64,000 nucleotides of DNA from Heterodera schachtii (GCA_023374025.1 SIJG01000026.1:1323342-1387341); one strand, 5' to 3'; shown: positions 1-14,108, counted from the stretch's first letter. Numbers and translations: made by a program. The notes: generated by a model from the sequence alone, not told the origin.

Positions 1-880
1 TGGTGAAATGGCCATAAATATCGTCATTATGTGCTAAAAAAATTTTGTTTAAATAAATATAATAAACATTTTTATTGATTTTGTTTCAGAAATCACTTAG
101 TTTTGCGTTCTAATTACAAAACAATTTAAAAAGTTTGAATTAATTTACCCATTTTGTATTTCTTTATTATTTATAATTATATCTGTCTATAATAATAATT
201 AAATTTATGGATCAATTTTTTTATATTATGATAATTTTAACGCCTTTTTGAATTATTTTAAACAATTAAAATAACAATAAATTTGTTGCTATTATTTACT
301 AACATTTGTTAATGGAAGAAATATAGATAAAATTATGAAATAGATAAAATTGCCAAATAATATAAATTTCTTTTATAATTAATTTGTTCATTCATAAAAT
401 GAAAAAAAAAATTATTTAGCATAATTTTATTTTTCAATAAAAAATAACGTAACCAGGGAAGAGCACAAGAGAATTATTTTAAAAAATATATAATATAAAG
501 AGCATTGATAAACTAATTTTTAAAAAAAGGTATAAAATTTAAATTTGCTAGAATATGTATACGAAAATTAAACAGCAAAGATAAGTATAAAATAAATAAA
601 ATTTGTAAAAGTACGCTGAATGGTACCATTAACTGCGTTTTCTCTGAACAATTAAAGAATTAAATTATTTTAATTTTTCTTGAAAAATTAAATAATAAGA
701 CAATTATTTATCATTCATTAATTTTACAAATACTTTAAACCAATTTAAAATATATTATTTTTTGCAAAATCATACCGAAGAAGAAAAAACAAAAATAAAA
801 TGGCAAAATTTGGAAAAATAAAGAAATAATCGTAAATTATCATTTAATTCTGTAATTGGACTATGTAAGTTTCTTCCTAT
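1..880. other. AT-rich DNA without recognisable genes
   Basis: Very AT-rich sequence with stops in every frame. I see no exon-like open stretch, RNA gene or bounded repeat. Confidence 0.6.
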
Positions 881-1240
881 AGCAATTCATGCATTTCGAC
901 CCTTTAGACTTTTCGAATCGCGCCAAACTTTTTTTTAAATGCTTCCCATAGCATGGCACAACTTTTCTCAAGCAGCGCCAAGACGCTAAATCTGCGCCGC
1001 CAGAAAAATTAGCACAAAAAAGTTAGCATATTTCGGCGCAAGGCGCCCGGCTAAAGACCCCAATTTTTTTTCAAAGCTTTAGAGGGCAGCAACGCGCAGA
1101 GAATAAAATTTTGTCTTCCTAGCATTGACGGCTCAAAAGTTGGCTCTCTATGGCGCAAACCGGCCCTGGTGCCGACCCCATTTCGACTTTTTTGACTTGT
1201 CGAATCGCGCCAATTTTTTTTTGAAATGCTCCAAATTTAA
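881..1240. repeat. GC-richer dispersed repeat island with a flanking direct repeat
   Basis: A 350-base island of clearly higher GC in AT-rich DNA. A stretch reading CATTTCGAC..CGAATCGCGCCAA appears near 888-940 and again near 1189-1235 in the same orientation, so it is a roughly 50-base imperfect direct repeat. Near 1150-1165 the sequence AACCGGCCCTG resembles the right terminus of a hAT-type element (CAGGGCCGGTT on the other strand), but no matching left end was found. Most likely a decayed transposon. Confidence 0.45.
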
Positions 1241-2015
1241 TTAAATTAAATTACGATAAGAAAAAAGTGAATTTGCGAATATCTCTGATCTTCAACAAGA
1301 ATGATTTAATAGGAAAAATTAAATGAAATTTTTTTAAAAATAACATAAAAGATCGAGTATTTTTTTTTAGCATTTTCATTATCTCATTTTTGAATCAGTG
1401 ATCGAATTTTGATAAATCATTAAAAAAGTAAATAATTTAATTTAAGATGTTTAAAATTTAAGATTACTTTGAAAATTAATTGAATTTAATTTATAGATTA
1501 GAGATTAGCTATTTGTTTTTTCGAAAAAATCTTTTGAAATAATGTAAAATTCATTTATTGCACTTTTTTAAAAGCTATGACAAAAGTTTTTATAAAAAAT
1601 AATTAATAGTGCCTTAAGAGGAAAATAAATTAGAACCCTTAAAATATTAAAAATTACTTAATTGAAAATATAAACTTACAATTCAAAAAAAGAAATTCAT
1701 TATATTTTTATTCAAAAATAAAATATATTAGTTCCATACTAATAATGATTAATTGTTATACAATTTTCATAAATAAAATTCTAAAATGAGATAATTTCAT
1801 GAATAAATAAATTTTAATTCAAAAAATTTTCACTGTATTTATAATTTTTTCATTAGTAATATATTCTTATGGAATAAAATATAATTACGAACACACGGCA
1901 AATGAAGTTTAGCTGAATATAAAATCTTGTAAATTTATTGCCAAACGCGTTTTTATTTATTTGATATTCTATACCAAATTTAAAATCAATAAAAAACTTT
2001 GTTTGCGTCGCACTT

Positions 2016-2110
2016 TACCACAAAACTTTTTGGGAAGGGGGACGGTGGTTCCGGTAGACGCCGCCGGGAATTTTTTTACGATTTTTAGTGAGTTTTTCGG
2101 CGTGTAGTTG
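2016..2110. repeat. Diverged copy of the GC-rich hairpin module
   Basis: A GC-rich block at about 2041-2067 followed by an A/T-rich tail (GGGAATTTTTTTACG). It resembles the better-kept hairpin copies at 39233-39258 and 42255-42280 in both the GC core (CGCCGCCGG) and the flanking tail. The stem is imperfect here, so this is an old copy. Confidence 0.5.
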
Positions 2111-2419
2111 TTAATGAAAATAGTAAGCAAATATGAGAGAAAAAGAAACCCGTGGTTTTCACTACCTTATTACTTTTCAATTGGCCGATATTTGTGGCGC
2201 CCAGTCTGAATTTGCAGCGTCATACCAATTACTGATCAGAATAAATGTTCCTTAGTTTCACAGACTTTTGTTTCGTTATTGACATAAGGATTTATTGCCA
2301 AAAGCACATTCGATAAGCTTAAATCAAGCTAAAGACATTATTTTTCTTGCGTTTCAGGCCACCATAATCCACGAAAAAATAGGATTTGGCACCCCTAATA
2401 AGAAATAATATAATTTACA

Positions 2420-3230
2420 TGGTAATTATGTCTTTCTCGAAAAACTGACCGGTATTTTTATGTAGTTATAAATACAAATTAACATCGAATTACCTTAAAA
2501 GTGACATCAAAGATTATAATTAAAATAGATGCAACCAAATCAATATTAGGCTAATAGTTAAAGAAAAAAAATAAAAAATTTTTTTTATGAAAAAAATAGT
2601 TTTTTATTGTTATATCAGATTGCTTTATAAATCAAGGCGTTTAGCATTTATTTCTCATTTATAATTGTTTTAGTTTAAACTATATTTTCAATGATTTAAA
2701 ATTTTAATTTTTATTGAATACACATAAATTATTATTAAATTATGCTATTATTAATTTTTCATTTTTGTAATTTTATTTTTGCTGTTTAATTGAATTATTT
2801 GATTTAAATTAGCAAATCATGAAATTATAAGTGTTTAATAATTATTAAATTACATTAAAAATAGGGTGTTTTCTATTTTTAGCATTTATTCCCTATTTTT
2901 GAATTTAATTTATTATATTCATTCAAATGTTGAATTATTTATTGAATTTATAAAACCTGTTGATATATTTACTAATTTATTTTTTGCTGAGAAAATTATA
3001 AAAAACATTGTAATGGAAGTAAGCAAAAATAAATCATATGAAAAAACAAATTAGCTTAGGTAATTGTCAATCAAACCCTCAGATTTTTTTTTCATAATTC
3101 ACTGCAGTTGTATTTTCCAAAAGAAGACTCAGTTTGGTCTTTCGGTTTGGTCTCTTCTTTTTTTCGGCTACTTTTGCACAAACGGACCCACAGGTAGAGA
3201 CCGGAAATTGAATTTATTATATAAATTTAT
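2420..3230. other. AT-rich DNA, nothing recognised
   Basis: No exon, RNA or bounded repeat could be supported. Short open frames here have AT-driven composition (Phe, Ile, Asn, Lys) and no domain signal. Confidence 0.5.
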
Positions 3231-3239
3231 TAAAATTAT

Positions 3240-3400
3240 TGGCATTCTGTCCTTTAAAATTTTCAAAAAATCAATGAAATCCCGCAGAATCCCGCATAAA
3301 AGGTCAATTTTGAGGATCCCGCTGCGGGATTTGAACTCAAAATTTTGCAGGCCGTGATACCGGATGTATAAATCCCGCAAATTTTCTGCTTGCTCAGTCT
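3240..3400. repeat. ATCCCGC-rich island with short palindrome
   Basis: The word ATCCCGC recurs several times, and a perfect 15-base palindrome (ATCCCGC-T-GCGGGAT) lies near 3316-3330. The neighbourhood otherwise has almost no GC. It looks like part of a repeat, but no ends were identified. Confidence 0.4.
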
Positions 3401-3459
3401 TTTTTGTCCGTTTATTAAAAGAAATCCATTAATAAAGAAATTATGAAAAATGTTTATCA

Positions 3460-6400
3460 TAAAGAATTAACTCATTAATTTAATTATTTAAATTTAATTA
3501 AGAATAGTTTTTATATTTAGAATAAATGAAAAATATTTTCCATAATATTCGATACTGAAGATTTTGTTTTTTTTCTGTTAATCTGCAATAGCTCATCTGA
3601 TTTAATTTTGTCCGTAGTAAAATAATATTTATTTTGAGATATTTAAATCCATTTAATTTTTATTTTTCCCTGATATAAAGACGGACATTACTGATTATTA
3701 TCATTTTTATGTGCTTTTTGTAATTTATTAAGAATTTTATCATTTATTTTGACTTTATAGCAATTATTTTAATCCTTTATAATAATTTATTGTATTAATT
3801 CAGATTACAAAATGTCGAAAGAATTCATGATTATAATTTATTTTTATATTATAAATATGTATTAATTAAATTTCATTTATTCAGTTCAGTTCATCTCTTT
3901 TATTTAATTAATTGTAAAATAATTTTATTTAATATATTTTATCTCTTTTTACTCTTTAATCTCATGGTACCAAAGTGGTTTTACATGACGTTTTTCGAAA
4001 TCATTTGATTCGCTTATTATTAATGAAATAATGATATGCTTAGAATTATGAGTACAAATTAAATTGCCTTTATTTTTTTTATTTATTAAGATTAGTTCAT
4101 TTCTCAGTAATTAAAAAGAGTTAAATTTTGTTAAAGAAAAATTTTTAAAATTAGATGAACACTATGTAATATTTTTAAAAATATTTATATTTTTAAAGGA
4201 AATATAAGAAAACAGCTTTTATGGAAAATTTCTTGAAATTGTTTTAAAATTTATAGTTTTTTTAAATTTGTTTTATATTTGGATTTTAATTGAATATTAG
4301 ATTTTTCATACATTTTTTCATCTTCAAATTTTCATAACCATCTATTAATCGATTAATAATTAAAAAGATATATTCCATTTATTCCACACTTTTTTTAATT
4401 GTTTAATAATTTTGATAAATGTTTTTTATCAATGTAAAATTAAAATTATTTAACAAATTTCTTTGTACGGCTTATTTGTTTACTCATGAATTAATGAATA
4501 ATTTACTTGTACCTTTTTTTAAATGTTTTGAATAATTAAAATCTCTTGGTTGGTTTCTGGTTTATTAGCTCCGTTGTTGGTGACTTTTAAAATAGTAAAT
4601 ATCGAAATATATAAAAAATGCATTTGCATTTCTTTATTTTATTAGTTTATACTTTAATTATAATTATAATATAACGATAAAATAATTGAAATTAAGTTAA
4701 AACCTCTTCGCGAAGCCGCTCAAACCATTTCGATCGGTCTTTACCTTTCATTTCGTTTAAGAGTTCTAAATATACAGAATTTTTCGAGAAAAAATCATCA
4801 TAACTTTTTTAAACACAGCCAAGCTAAATAATCTTTTTGTCATTAGATATAGCTCTTGGATTGATGTATTAGCATGAAAAATTTCAAAAATTTTATAGCG
4901 TTTAATTTTTGTTTTGTTTTCACATATTCAATTTACTTCTATTGTGTATCAATTGGTTTTATTTACAAAATAAATAAACATTTACATTTATTTTTGCTTA
5001 ATTTTATATTAATTTACTAATATCTTTTTTTTAATGTCTCATCCAAAGAAATACTTAAAAATATTTCATTTGCTTGTTAGATTTTATGTTTATATATTTC
5101 TTTTTATTTTCCACTTAATGATTCTTTACAATGCCAATACTCCTCAGCTGATCTTCGCAGGTACTGTTGCCTTTTCTTATTAATAAATCCTTTATACTTT
5201 TTCTAAATTGCCTTTTAAATTATTTATTTTATTAAAATTTGAAATATATATATCTATATTTATATATATTATATGTCCAACTATAATTCTTATTTCTATT
5301 TTTTTCTTCTAAAAAATAAATTAAATTCTTTCTCAAATTCTCAAAATGTTTATCTTAATTACTATTTTTATTTTTCAATAATTATTTTTATTTTTATCAT
5401 AAAAAATAATTTTAAATGGGATAAATAAATAGAAGTTCGAGTATTCTTTAATTTATTTTCCGATCTTTAATAAAAAATCTTAACATTTGATTCAATAATT
5501 TATTTTTTTTTTTAAAAATTTGTAAAGCATTAATTTAAGCCTTTAGTTTTGTTAAAATTACGAATTTTAAATATAAGTAATTTTTGAATTTGACTAAATT
5601 AATTGAATCTTGGGTTTCCTCAAAGGATATTATTATTATTTATTTATTTTTTGTATTTATCAATTAATTCTGAAAGTATAAAATATTCCTCCTTTTTAAC
5701 CTCTTTTATCACTTTAAATAAATCACTTGGTTTTGGCGTTATAATTACAAAATAAGTATAACTTTCTAATAAATGGATTTATGTAAAATTTTTTTTAAAT
5801 ATTTTATTTATATAATTATTCAAATAATGAAAAAATTTTTTTAATTAAATTTGTTTATTTACTAAAAAAAATTATTTTAAAACTATTTCCAATATTTTTC
5901 ATATTTGTATAATTGATGTTATATATTTTTATTCGAAAATATAATTTTTTTTTACTTCTGTCCAATTTTTTTTCGATATCATCCTTCATGCTAACAAAGA
6001 TTTTATTTATTATATAAAATTGGAAAAATCAGTTAATTTTGTTTCATTCTGACGAATTCATTATAATAGAATTTCTTATATGTGAATATTGTAAAGAAAT
6101 AATAATCGAATTCAAACCAAATAGAATTGGCCGATTATTAACAGTTGTTGTTAAATTAAATTGATACTAATTAATTAATTTCACTAAAAGATCCGCAATG
6201 AAAATAACATCCAAGAGATGCTCCAATATAAGAAAAAATTAATAATTGTTATAATTTTAAAAAATTGAATAGAGATGATATAGACAATTAAATTAAAATT
6301 AGACCAAAAGAAAAATTCAAATAAAAACCCAATTAATATAATTTTAATTAATTTTAAATTTACCTGAAATAAAATGGCCATTAAAAAATGGCGAAATGTT

Positions 6401-9400
6401 CTTCATTTTTGTGACTTAATAAATATATAATCGGTTAAAAAGCATTTCGTACATTTGATATGATTAGTAATAAAAAAGACAACCTAATTATTAAATTTAA
6501 TATTTTGGTATGTGTATTTAAGTAAAATATTAAAAAATAAAGAAATAATTTTAACGCATTTGTTCATATCCGTAATTAAGTAAATAATTATAAAGAATGA
6601 AAAATTAACTAAAGAAAATGATTTAAATTAAAATATTTATTTTTCTTTTATATAAAAAAATGGTTTCAATTTGAATAAATGTAAATTTTTAAAAATTGTT
6701 TGAATAACCAAAATTTAATATAAGACCAAAAGAATGCCAAATATTTTTTCCTTAGTAAAATAAATAATACAAATCTTGCTGCTTTAAAAGGAACACCATA
6801 AAGAATAATGAAAATAATGTGGTAGGTGACAAATATAAATTGTGGGAAATAAGGAAAAAAAGAAAATTAATATCAAGATTAAATAAAAATGTAAGTAAAT
6901 CTTGAACTATTTATAAAGAATAATTAATAAAGGCTCAAAAAAGAACAGAGTAAAATGTAAAAAAAAAATCAAAAAAGGATCAGCAAATCATTGAACTTTG
7001 CTTTAAAAAATAAAACCGAATGGCATTATAAAACATAAAAGAGTAAATATCCTTCTTAGGAAAGTAGTAAAGAAAATATTGACTAAACTTATATTATAAA
7101 TAGAAATAATAAAATTTATTAAATATTTAAAAACATCATACATTATTATGATAAATAATAAATAAAAATTAACTAAATCCTTTTTTATGAATTTAACCAA
7201 AAATTAAGAAATAATACAATTATAAGTCAAAATCAAACGTCTCCAAAATCTGAACCCACAAAAAGATTTATTAAAATGGTAATAGGACATAATTTCCTCG
7301 TAATGATTGAAATAATTAAAAAAATATATATATTGATTTTATTTTATCCTTTATCAACTTAAATTTCAAACAGTTTTATGTCAAATTAAATTAATCATAT
7401 AAGGGAAAAGTCTTTTTTTTCAAGTTAAAAAAATATCGCCTTATATTTTATCTCTTTTTAAGATAAAAGAGCAAAAGAAAAGACAATGAAAAAAAAATTT
7501 GAATATAAGGAAAAAAACATAAAAGAATTATCATTAACACAAAATTAAAAAATAACTGCCTTCTTCAAATGATCTATTAAATGTAAAAACATTCAAAATT
7601 TATTTTAAATACATAAAAGAAAAACTAAACCCCAGATTTATAAATATATTATAAATTTTTCCAAAAAATTAAAAGTGAAATGTGGTATAAACAAGTAACA
7701 TTAAGAAAAGCAATCTCTGAAATTATTTTTAAGGTTATTGTTTTTAATAAAATGAAATCATGAAACAAAAAGGGATATTTACTGAAAATATTGAAATGAT
7801 TATTTAAATGTTAAGATTTTTATTTAATACAATCAATAAAAATGAGTAAAATTGTTTATAAAAACAATTAATTACTTGTTTTGCTACTCTATGAAGCATT
7901 TTAATTAAAGATTTTCCAAATTTTATTTTGTAAATAAAAATTTAAAAAAATATATTTATATTTTATCATTTTTTAATGCTTTCTTAGTATTTTAATTAAT
8001 TAAAAAATCATAAAAGGATAGAAAAGTAAAAAAAACAACATAATCTTTTTATTTTTTAATAAAATTTAATAATTTAATTACAAAAACATTAAGAAAAGAA
8101 GACGCCACCGAGAGAGAATATTTAAGATTAAACCAAGCCAAGAGATTTTTGTTAAAAGTTTAAATATTGTATATTTAGATTAAAAATAATATAAATAATT
8201 AAAAAAGACGTATATTTATTATATCAGATTAGATGATAATAAAAAAACTAATAAATCCTCTATTAATTTTATAATAATGATTGAATTAGTTGAATTACAA
8301 AAAAGTATCACAAATATTTTTCGGAAAATTCAAAAATTGTTTTAATAGGAATTCATTTTGATAAATCTCTATCACTATAATCTATTAATAATTAAATTTG
8401 ATGAAAAAGTTTAACAGCTAATAATAAAACAATTATTGAAAAGCTCAACTAAATTGAAAAATACACTTCTTAAAAATAATAGAAATTATTATGACTAATA
8501 AATACGGCTCTATTCTTCTCGGCAACAAAAATTGATATAATTAAATTTTAGCTAACAAAGGTTTAAGCTTTTATTTACTGCCGAATATTATGTGAAAATA
8601 TTTCTTTTTTATTTAAGAAATTATTTCTAATGACAATACAATAAAAAATTTTTTTAAACAATGGATTGAACGAGGACCATGGAAAAATAATTAAACAAAT
8701 TTATCGAAAAAAATAAAAATATAAGAAAATAAAAAAATAACGCATATTGAATTTAACTGTATTTGACCTTTTTAGAAAAAAATGAGTAATTAAATAAATT
8801 AAAACTCTTCATATGATGTGATGAATTATAATGACGTGCGTTTGTGAAACTGTGAAAATTATAAAATGATAAATAATAAGAATAAACCGAGATACATTAC
8901 CATAAATAAATATTACTACTATTCACATAATATTTTTATGATAATAATAATATAATATATTAAGAAATTAAATATATTTTAATTGCTATGGGTTCAAAAC
9001 TAATTTAAGTATGTATAAAATAAATGACAACAAAAAATATTAAATCTTTGTTTCAAAATATTGAAAATTTTATAATTTAATAATTCTACAAATAAATAAC
9101 ATCTTTGAGAATAAAAAACAAACAAACACTATTTAATCCGTTATTTCACTTTTTAAATAATCTTGTAGGTTAGATTAATCTACCTTCAAAAATTTACATT
9201 TTATACTAAATGATCAATTTTTTTGTTCAAAATTATATTAATTAACGAAAGATAATAACCAAATTAAAAACCATCAATTATATTGAATAAATAAAGTAAA
9301 TTCTGCCGGTGCAAACTGCAACAACCGGACTTTACGGACCATGAGAGTTAATAAAAATAGATAAAAACATTAATTAAAATTATATTAAAATTGTTGAAAA

Positions 9401-10920
9401 ATAAATATATAACAATATTGTAATAAAATAAACTCAAATTATTTAGATATAAAATAAATATATTATGAATAAATGACATCTTAGCAAAACCGGTAAATAT
9501 AAGTTAAGCCAAAAAGAGAGAGAAAATTATTTTATTTAAAAATACAAGTTTAATGATGGTATATATTTTTAAAGTTTTAAAATTTAAAGTTTAGATGAGC
9601 TATTAGAGAAATGTAAGGGCTATCGAATGATACCAATAATATTTAATTAGGTTGACTATGACAAATGTTGTGGGCAGTTTTCTCTTGAAAATTTCCATTT
9701 GATGGTTTTTTATATAACGCCCTTTTTATGGTTTTTATATAACGACTCAGCACCATTTTACATTACTTCATCGTTTTTTTTTAATTTATAGCAATTATTT
9801 TTAAATCTTTATATTAATTAATAGTTCAAAATAATTACTCGCGAAATTCGATAGAATCATGTTTTGTTTTAAGATCTTATTTTTTCAATTAAATTTAAAA
9901 AAAAAATTTATTCGATTTGATATTTACAATTTTAAATTACATTAATGGAAATCAAATAAAATGAAATTAAAAAAAAATTTGAAATAAGAAACGAGAAGAA
10001 AAAGTTATTGTAATTTTACTTATTAAAAAATGATTAATTATTTTGTTCATTATTAAGAAAATATAATGCTTTAATAAAAAAGCATAATCAATTTCCATAT
10101 ATCATTTATTTATTAGTAGGTAATTGATTCCTTCTAAATTCAGTATAAAAAATGTTTTTGATAAACAAGAGGAAACTGTCGTTATTTCCATTTGTCTGCT
10201 TCTGTCCAAAAATACGCAATAGAATAAATAAATGTAAACAGAAAGGATACTAAAAAAACAAATCACGAATAAAGTTTTCGTGAATCAATATTTAATATAT
10301 TGTTCGTAAAAAAATTATTGTAAAAACGTTATTTTTTATTTTTAAATAATGCTTTCACTTTAATTTATCAAAATAAAGTTATTAGTTAATTTTATTAGAC
10401 CCAAAGCTAGAAAAGAAGTCATCAGCACAAAGAGACGATAGATATGAGCACAAAAATATATGTTTCTTATTAAATCTAGAAATAAAATATAAAAATCAAA
10501 AATTTTGATGCATTTTTCAATGCATATTTAAATAATATATACAATAAATTTAACTAAAATAATTAATTTTTTACATAATGTTGGTTAATTAAAAATTTTT
10601 TTAACTAAATGATTTTTATCACATAGTATTATAAAATTTAAAAAATTTAATTAACGAAATTACATTCATTAATTAAAATTAGAAAAAAATTCTTAAATAA
10701 TGCATCATATTCAGGCTTATATCTGAAATTTAATAATTAATAAATTTGTCGACACTTTGTGAAAATAGGCGTCGAAAAAGCAATTGTTTCATATAACTGA
10801 ATGATAGTAAATTAAACAAAATGCTTTACTTAACAAATATTTTTATGAATTCTTAATTTTTAAAAATATTTAGCATTCAAAATTAAAAATTATACATAAA
10901 ACATCATTACTTTAATAAAA
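3460..10920. other. Long AT-rich gene-poor stretch
   Basis: About 7.5 kb of roughly 80% or more A+T, with only short chance open frames on either strand. The only local GC-richer spot is near 9300-9345. A word GGGCTATCGAATGATA near 9610-9630 recurs at other places in the window and probably marks a repeat fragment. Large introns of an unseen gene cannot be excluded. Confidence 0.55.
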
Positions 10921-10949
10921 TATGTCGCAACAGGAGCAGATGTTAAACA

Positions 10950-11785
10950 CGATAAAAATATTTTATATTGTTTTTCGAAGAAGGAAAATTTTTAAACCTA
11001 AAATTTATTATCAAGAAAAAAAATGAAATTTTGGCGATCAATTTTTTAGGAAAATTTTTTAATTCTTAGGGGTGTATTTTCTAAAAAAAATTCAATTATT
11101 AGGGGGTGTATTTTCTGAAAGATTTTCAAGTCATTTCGAACTGGGGTCTTTTTCCCTTCTCCCGGTTAAGTTAACCGAGGTTAACGCCTTAACCGTGGTT
11201 TATTTAACCGCGGTTTATTTTTAACCAAAATATGTATTCTCGTCTTTAACCGTGGTTAAGCTAACCACGGTTAAATAAACCACGGTTAAGCACTAAATTT
11301 ATTAAATAAATAAATGTAAAAAAATAAATTTTTATTTTAAAATTCGTGAGAATTAATTTTCATTGATTAAAATAAAAAAAATATAGAAGTAGTATCAAAA
11401 ATCGGTTAATTAAGTTTTTTTTTAATAACTATTTTTTCTTTCTATTTTAGACGAAAAATTCGTTTTCAAAAAAAAAGTTCTCATAAAATAATAAAAATAA
11501 AAAATAAAACAAAGTTTTTTTAAAGAAAGAATTAATATTCGGGGAAATTTTTTTTTAAATTTTCAATTTTAGGCGAGCATATTTTTTGAAATTTTTAGTT
11601 CGATTGTATGTAAGTTGACGGCCGTAAAAATGTTTCTTTACTTGAAAAGAAGTAAAAAAAATTCAATTTGATATTATTTAATTTTTCTCTTAACCAAGGG
11701 CTTAACCCTGCTACGAGTTGTGTTTAAAATTACAAGGGAAAAATTAAACTGCGGTTAATACTTTTTATCGTGTAGAGCATAGTCG
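10950..11785. mobile_element. Putative non-autonomous DNA element with short inverted ends
   Basis: The ends carry an inverted word ACACGATAAAAA (near 10950) and TTTTTATCGTGT (near 11765). The left 180 bases (about 10965-11140) closely match 28600-28800, which lies inside a bounded hAT-type element. They include the box TTCTTAGGGGTGTATTTT (reverse of TACACCCCTAAG). No target duplication was identified, so the borders are provisional. Confidence 0.4.
11161..11291. repeat. Cluster of TTAACCGTGGTTAA palindromes
   Basis: The words TTAACC, AACCGTGGTT and CCACGGTTAA occur repeatedly in both orientations over 130 bases, so the stretch could fold extensively on itself. Related TTAACC words recur at 11690-11760 near the other end of the presumed element, consistent with subterminal inverted repeats. 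Confidence 0.6.
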
Positions 11786-11878
11786 ATTTTTGAATACTCA
11801 CAGCTCCATATGTTCTATTGTTAGTTAATTCATCGGAGGAGAAGCGATGTACGTCAACAATTGAACAGCTTAAAGCTA

Positions 11879-12345
11879 ATTTTTAGGGTTTAGCCTATTT
11901 TTTCCTGAGCTCCCATTGTCCTGCAACAAACGAAAAATAAATTGTTTTTTTTTGGTGGTTGTTAAGCTACTTTTCGTGTTATTAGTGCCTTTTTCCAGTT
12001 TTTTATTTGAGACTAAAATTTTTAAAAACCTATTTTACCTATTTTGGCGTTTTGCTCAAATTATGAAAAATACACTCTTAAGAATCGACTTAAAAAATTT
12101 TTCAAACCCCCTAAGAAGCGATAGAAAATTTTCAAAAATCCACTCCTAAGAAATGAAAAATTTCTCAAAAATTCATCTACAAAAAATTTATTTATTTATT
12201 TTCTCGACAGTAATTTGGGTTTTAAAAATTATTTATTTCAATACAGATTTGGCTTAATTTGTTACTTTTTTGAATAAATTTTGTCATTTTACACCTATAA
12301 AAGGCTTTTTAGTGCCTATTTTGGCTAATTTTAGAGAAATGTGTT
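11879..12345 (-). mobile_element. Decayed copy of the TAGGGATGC hAT-type MITE family
   Basis: In reverse orientation this stretch aligns with 36740-37150. The shared parts include the terminal TTTTTAGG..GCCTATTTTTTCCTG segment, the boxes around ACTCCTAAGAAATG, the A/T core TTATTTATTTATTTTCT, and the far part CATTTTACACC. The outer TAGGGATGC terminus has diverged and no target duplication remains. Confidence 0.6.
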
Positions 12346-12715
12346 TATTTATTTAATTTTCAAAACCATTTTTTGTCAAGATTTTTTATGAATTTGAAAA
12401 AACCCATTAAATTAGACGACTTTATTTATTAAAAAAATTATTTAATATATTTTAAAATCCAATAAAAAAATAACAAAAGTTTTACTTTAAGCATTTTAAT
12501 TTAGCATATTTCCATTTATTCAGAATTATATTTTTTCGTCAAACTAATATAAATTGGCAATAAATATTATTAGCTTATTGAATGAATTTGATGACGAAAA
12601 TTGGGAAAGAAAATGAGAATTTATTATTGATTTGGAAAGCAAAATTTTTTTTTATCATTTTGTGTATTATTAAAGAAAAATTATAAAAATATTCTCGAGA
12701 ACATTTGAAAATAAA

Positions 12716-13035
12716 ATGGATTTGTTACATTTATTTTGTTTAATTTTAATTTCCCTAATTAACCCAAATGAATCAGCTTATGAAAAACTGCAACAAAAAT
12801 CATTCGATGAAATATTTGGAGAAAAATGGGAGGAAAAATAAGAAGAAAAATGAAACAAACTCAAAAAAGGGAGAAATTATTGACAAATTTTATAAAATAA
12901 AAGAGAAAATAAAACAAAAAAGAAGAAAATATTCAGCAAAAGAATGGAGTAAAATTGAGACAAAAATAGCGAAAAAATGGGGACAAATCGAAAATTTATA
13001 AATGGATTAAAGAATTCGGTCTTCAAAAACAAAAA
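12716..13035 (+). pseudogene. Secreted HTH-repeat family, broken copy
   Basis: A start codon at 12716 opens a signal-peptide-like stretch (MDLLHLFCLILISL), followed by the family segment S-F-D-E-I-F-G-E-K-W-E-E-K and then a stop. In shifted frames the sequence continues as a Lys/Glu-rich helix (KIKEKIKQK), then KYSAKEWSKIETKIAKK, and then, after another frame slip, YKWIKEFG just before a GT. This matches the helix-turn-helix units of the gene at 41463-48466. At least two or three one-base frameshifts in A-runs make it a pseudogene, unless the assembly is wrong at homopolymers. A further fragment (FKQKGRKYSAKE, then stop) follows near 13110-13150. Confidence 0.6.
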
Positions 13036-13384
13036 CATAAAAGCAATAAACCTATAACTGATGCATAAAACTCGAAATTGTTCAAAAGTTTATTGGAATA
13101 AAAAATGAATTTAAACAAAAAGGAAGAAAATATTCGGCAAAAGAATAGGGATTTTTTGAATTTAATAGTCCGAGCAACTTTTAACAAAACTATCCAAATA
13201 TCCAGAAATTTTATGGGTTAATAGAGAAACCAAAGAAAGGGCTATCGAATGACGACATTAAGAAGAAGTTTTGAGTTTTGAATGTATCGACAAAAAACAT
13301 TCATAATTTGTTTAAAAAAACTAATCCCCAAAAATTTGCCCAGATTAATTTGAAAAATTGAATAAAATTTATATTAATTTTTTT

Positions 13385-14108
13385 TTAAATTATAAAACAA
13401 AAATAAAACATTTTATAATGAAGAGCCCACAAATCACGCTTCATCTGCTGTTTCTTTAGCATCAAAACTGTTCTTTCTATCCGAAAATCTATTTGGTGAA
13501 TTTTCAGCATTTGAGAAATTTTCATGTCAGTTTTTTTCTGATTTTTTTTATTTCCCAAAAAAAATTTAATTTTCTCCATTTTTTCTTTCTCCTTAATTTG
13601 CTTACAGCGAATTACAAATTGTTTTTTCCATTTCATTATTGTTTTATAGCCAACTCCAATTTTCGTACATATTTCTTCATAATTTTGTTTCCGTTCATTG
13701 GTTGAATATTTTCTTTTTTGTTTATATTTATTTTTCATTACAATAAATTTTTGAACAATTTTTTTTATTCATCACTTTTTGATTTATGACATTTATTTTT
13801 TTGAAGAACAATTTGTTTAATCCATTTATATGTTTTCTTTTGATTTGTGCCAATTTTTTCGCTATTTTTATATCAATTTTATTCCATTCTTTTGTTGGGT
13901 ATTTTCTTCCTTTTTGCTTATTTTTTCTTTTATTTATAAAATTTTTCAATTATTTTTCTTTTTTCTTCCAATTTTTTTTGTTCCTTTTGTGCCCATTTTT
14001 TCCAAATATTTAATCAAATGACTTTTGATGAAAATTTTTATTAGCTGATTCAATTAGACTAATTTCAATTAAAATTAAAAATAAACAGAAAAAAAGGAAG
14101 AAATTCAT
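13385..14108 (-). pseudogene. Secreted HTH-repeat family, broken inverted copy
   Basis: On the minus strand a start at 14108 opens a signal-peptide-like stretch (MNFFLFFCLFLILIEISL), then K-S-F-D-stop-I-F-G. After frame changes it continues with KGRKYPTKEWNKIDIKIAKKL and TYKWIKQI. A further unit at 13640-13738 reads KYSTNERKQNYEEICTKIG..TIMKWKKQF. This is the same unit order as the plus-strand copy starting at 12716, so the two copies converge on about 13380. In-frame stops and frameshifts show it is decayed. Confidence 0.6.

Noticed and set aside
2866..7200. Short frames such as 2866-3054, 6184-6381 and 7003-7200
   Set aside because: Their residue make-up is what 80% A+T gives by chance, with no splice, start or domain signal.
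11163..11291. Operator or promoter palindromes
   Set aside because: The TTAACC palindromes are clustered and repeated in a putative transposon without an adjacent gene; a repeat explains them better.
13493..14021. Plus-strand Phe/Ile-rich frames
   Set aside because: They are the antisense of the minus-strand Lys-rich pseudogene copy and have no independent support.
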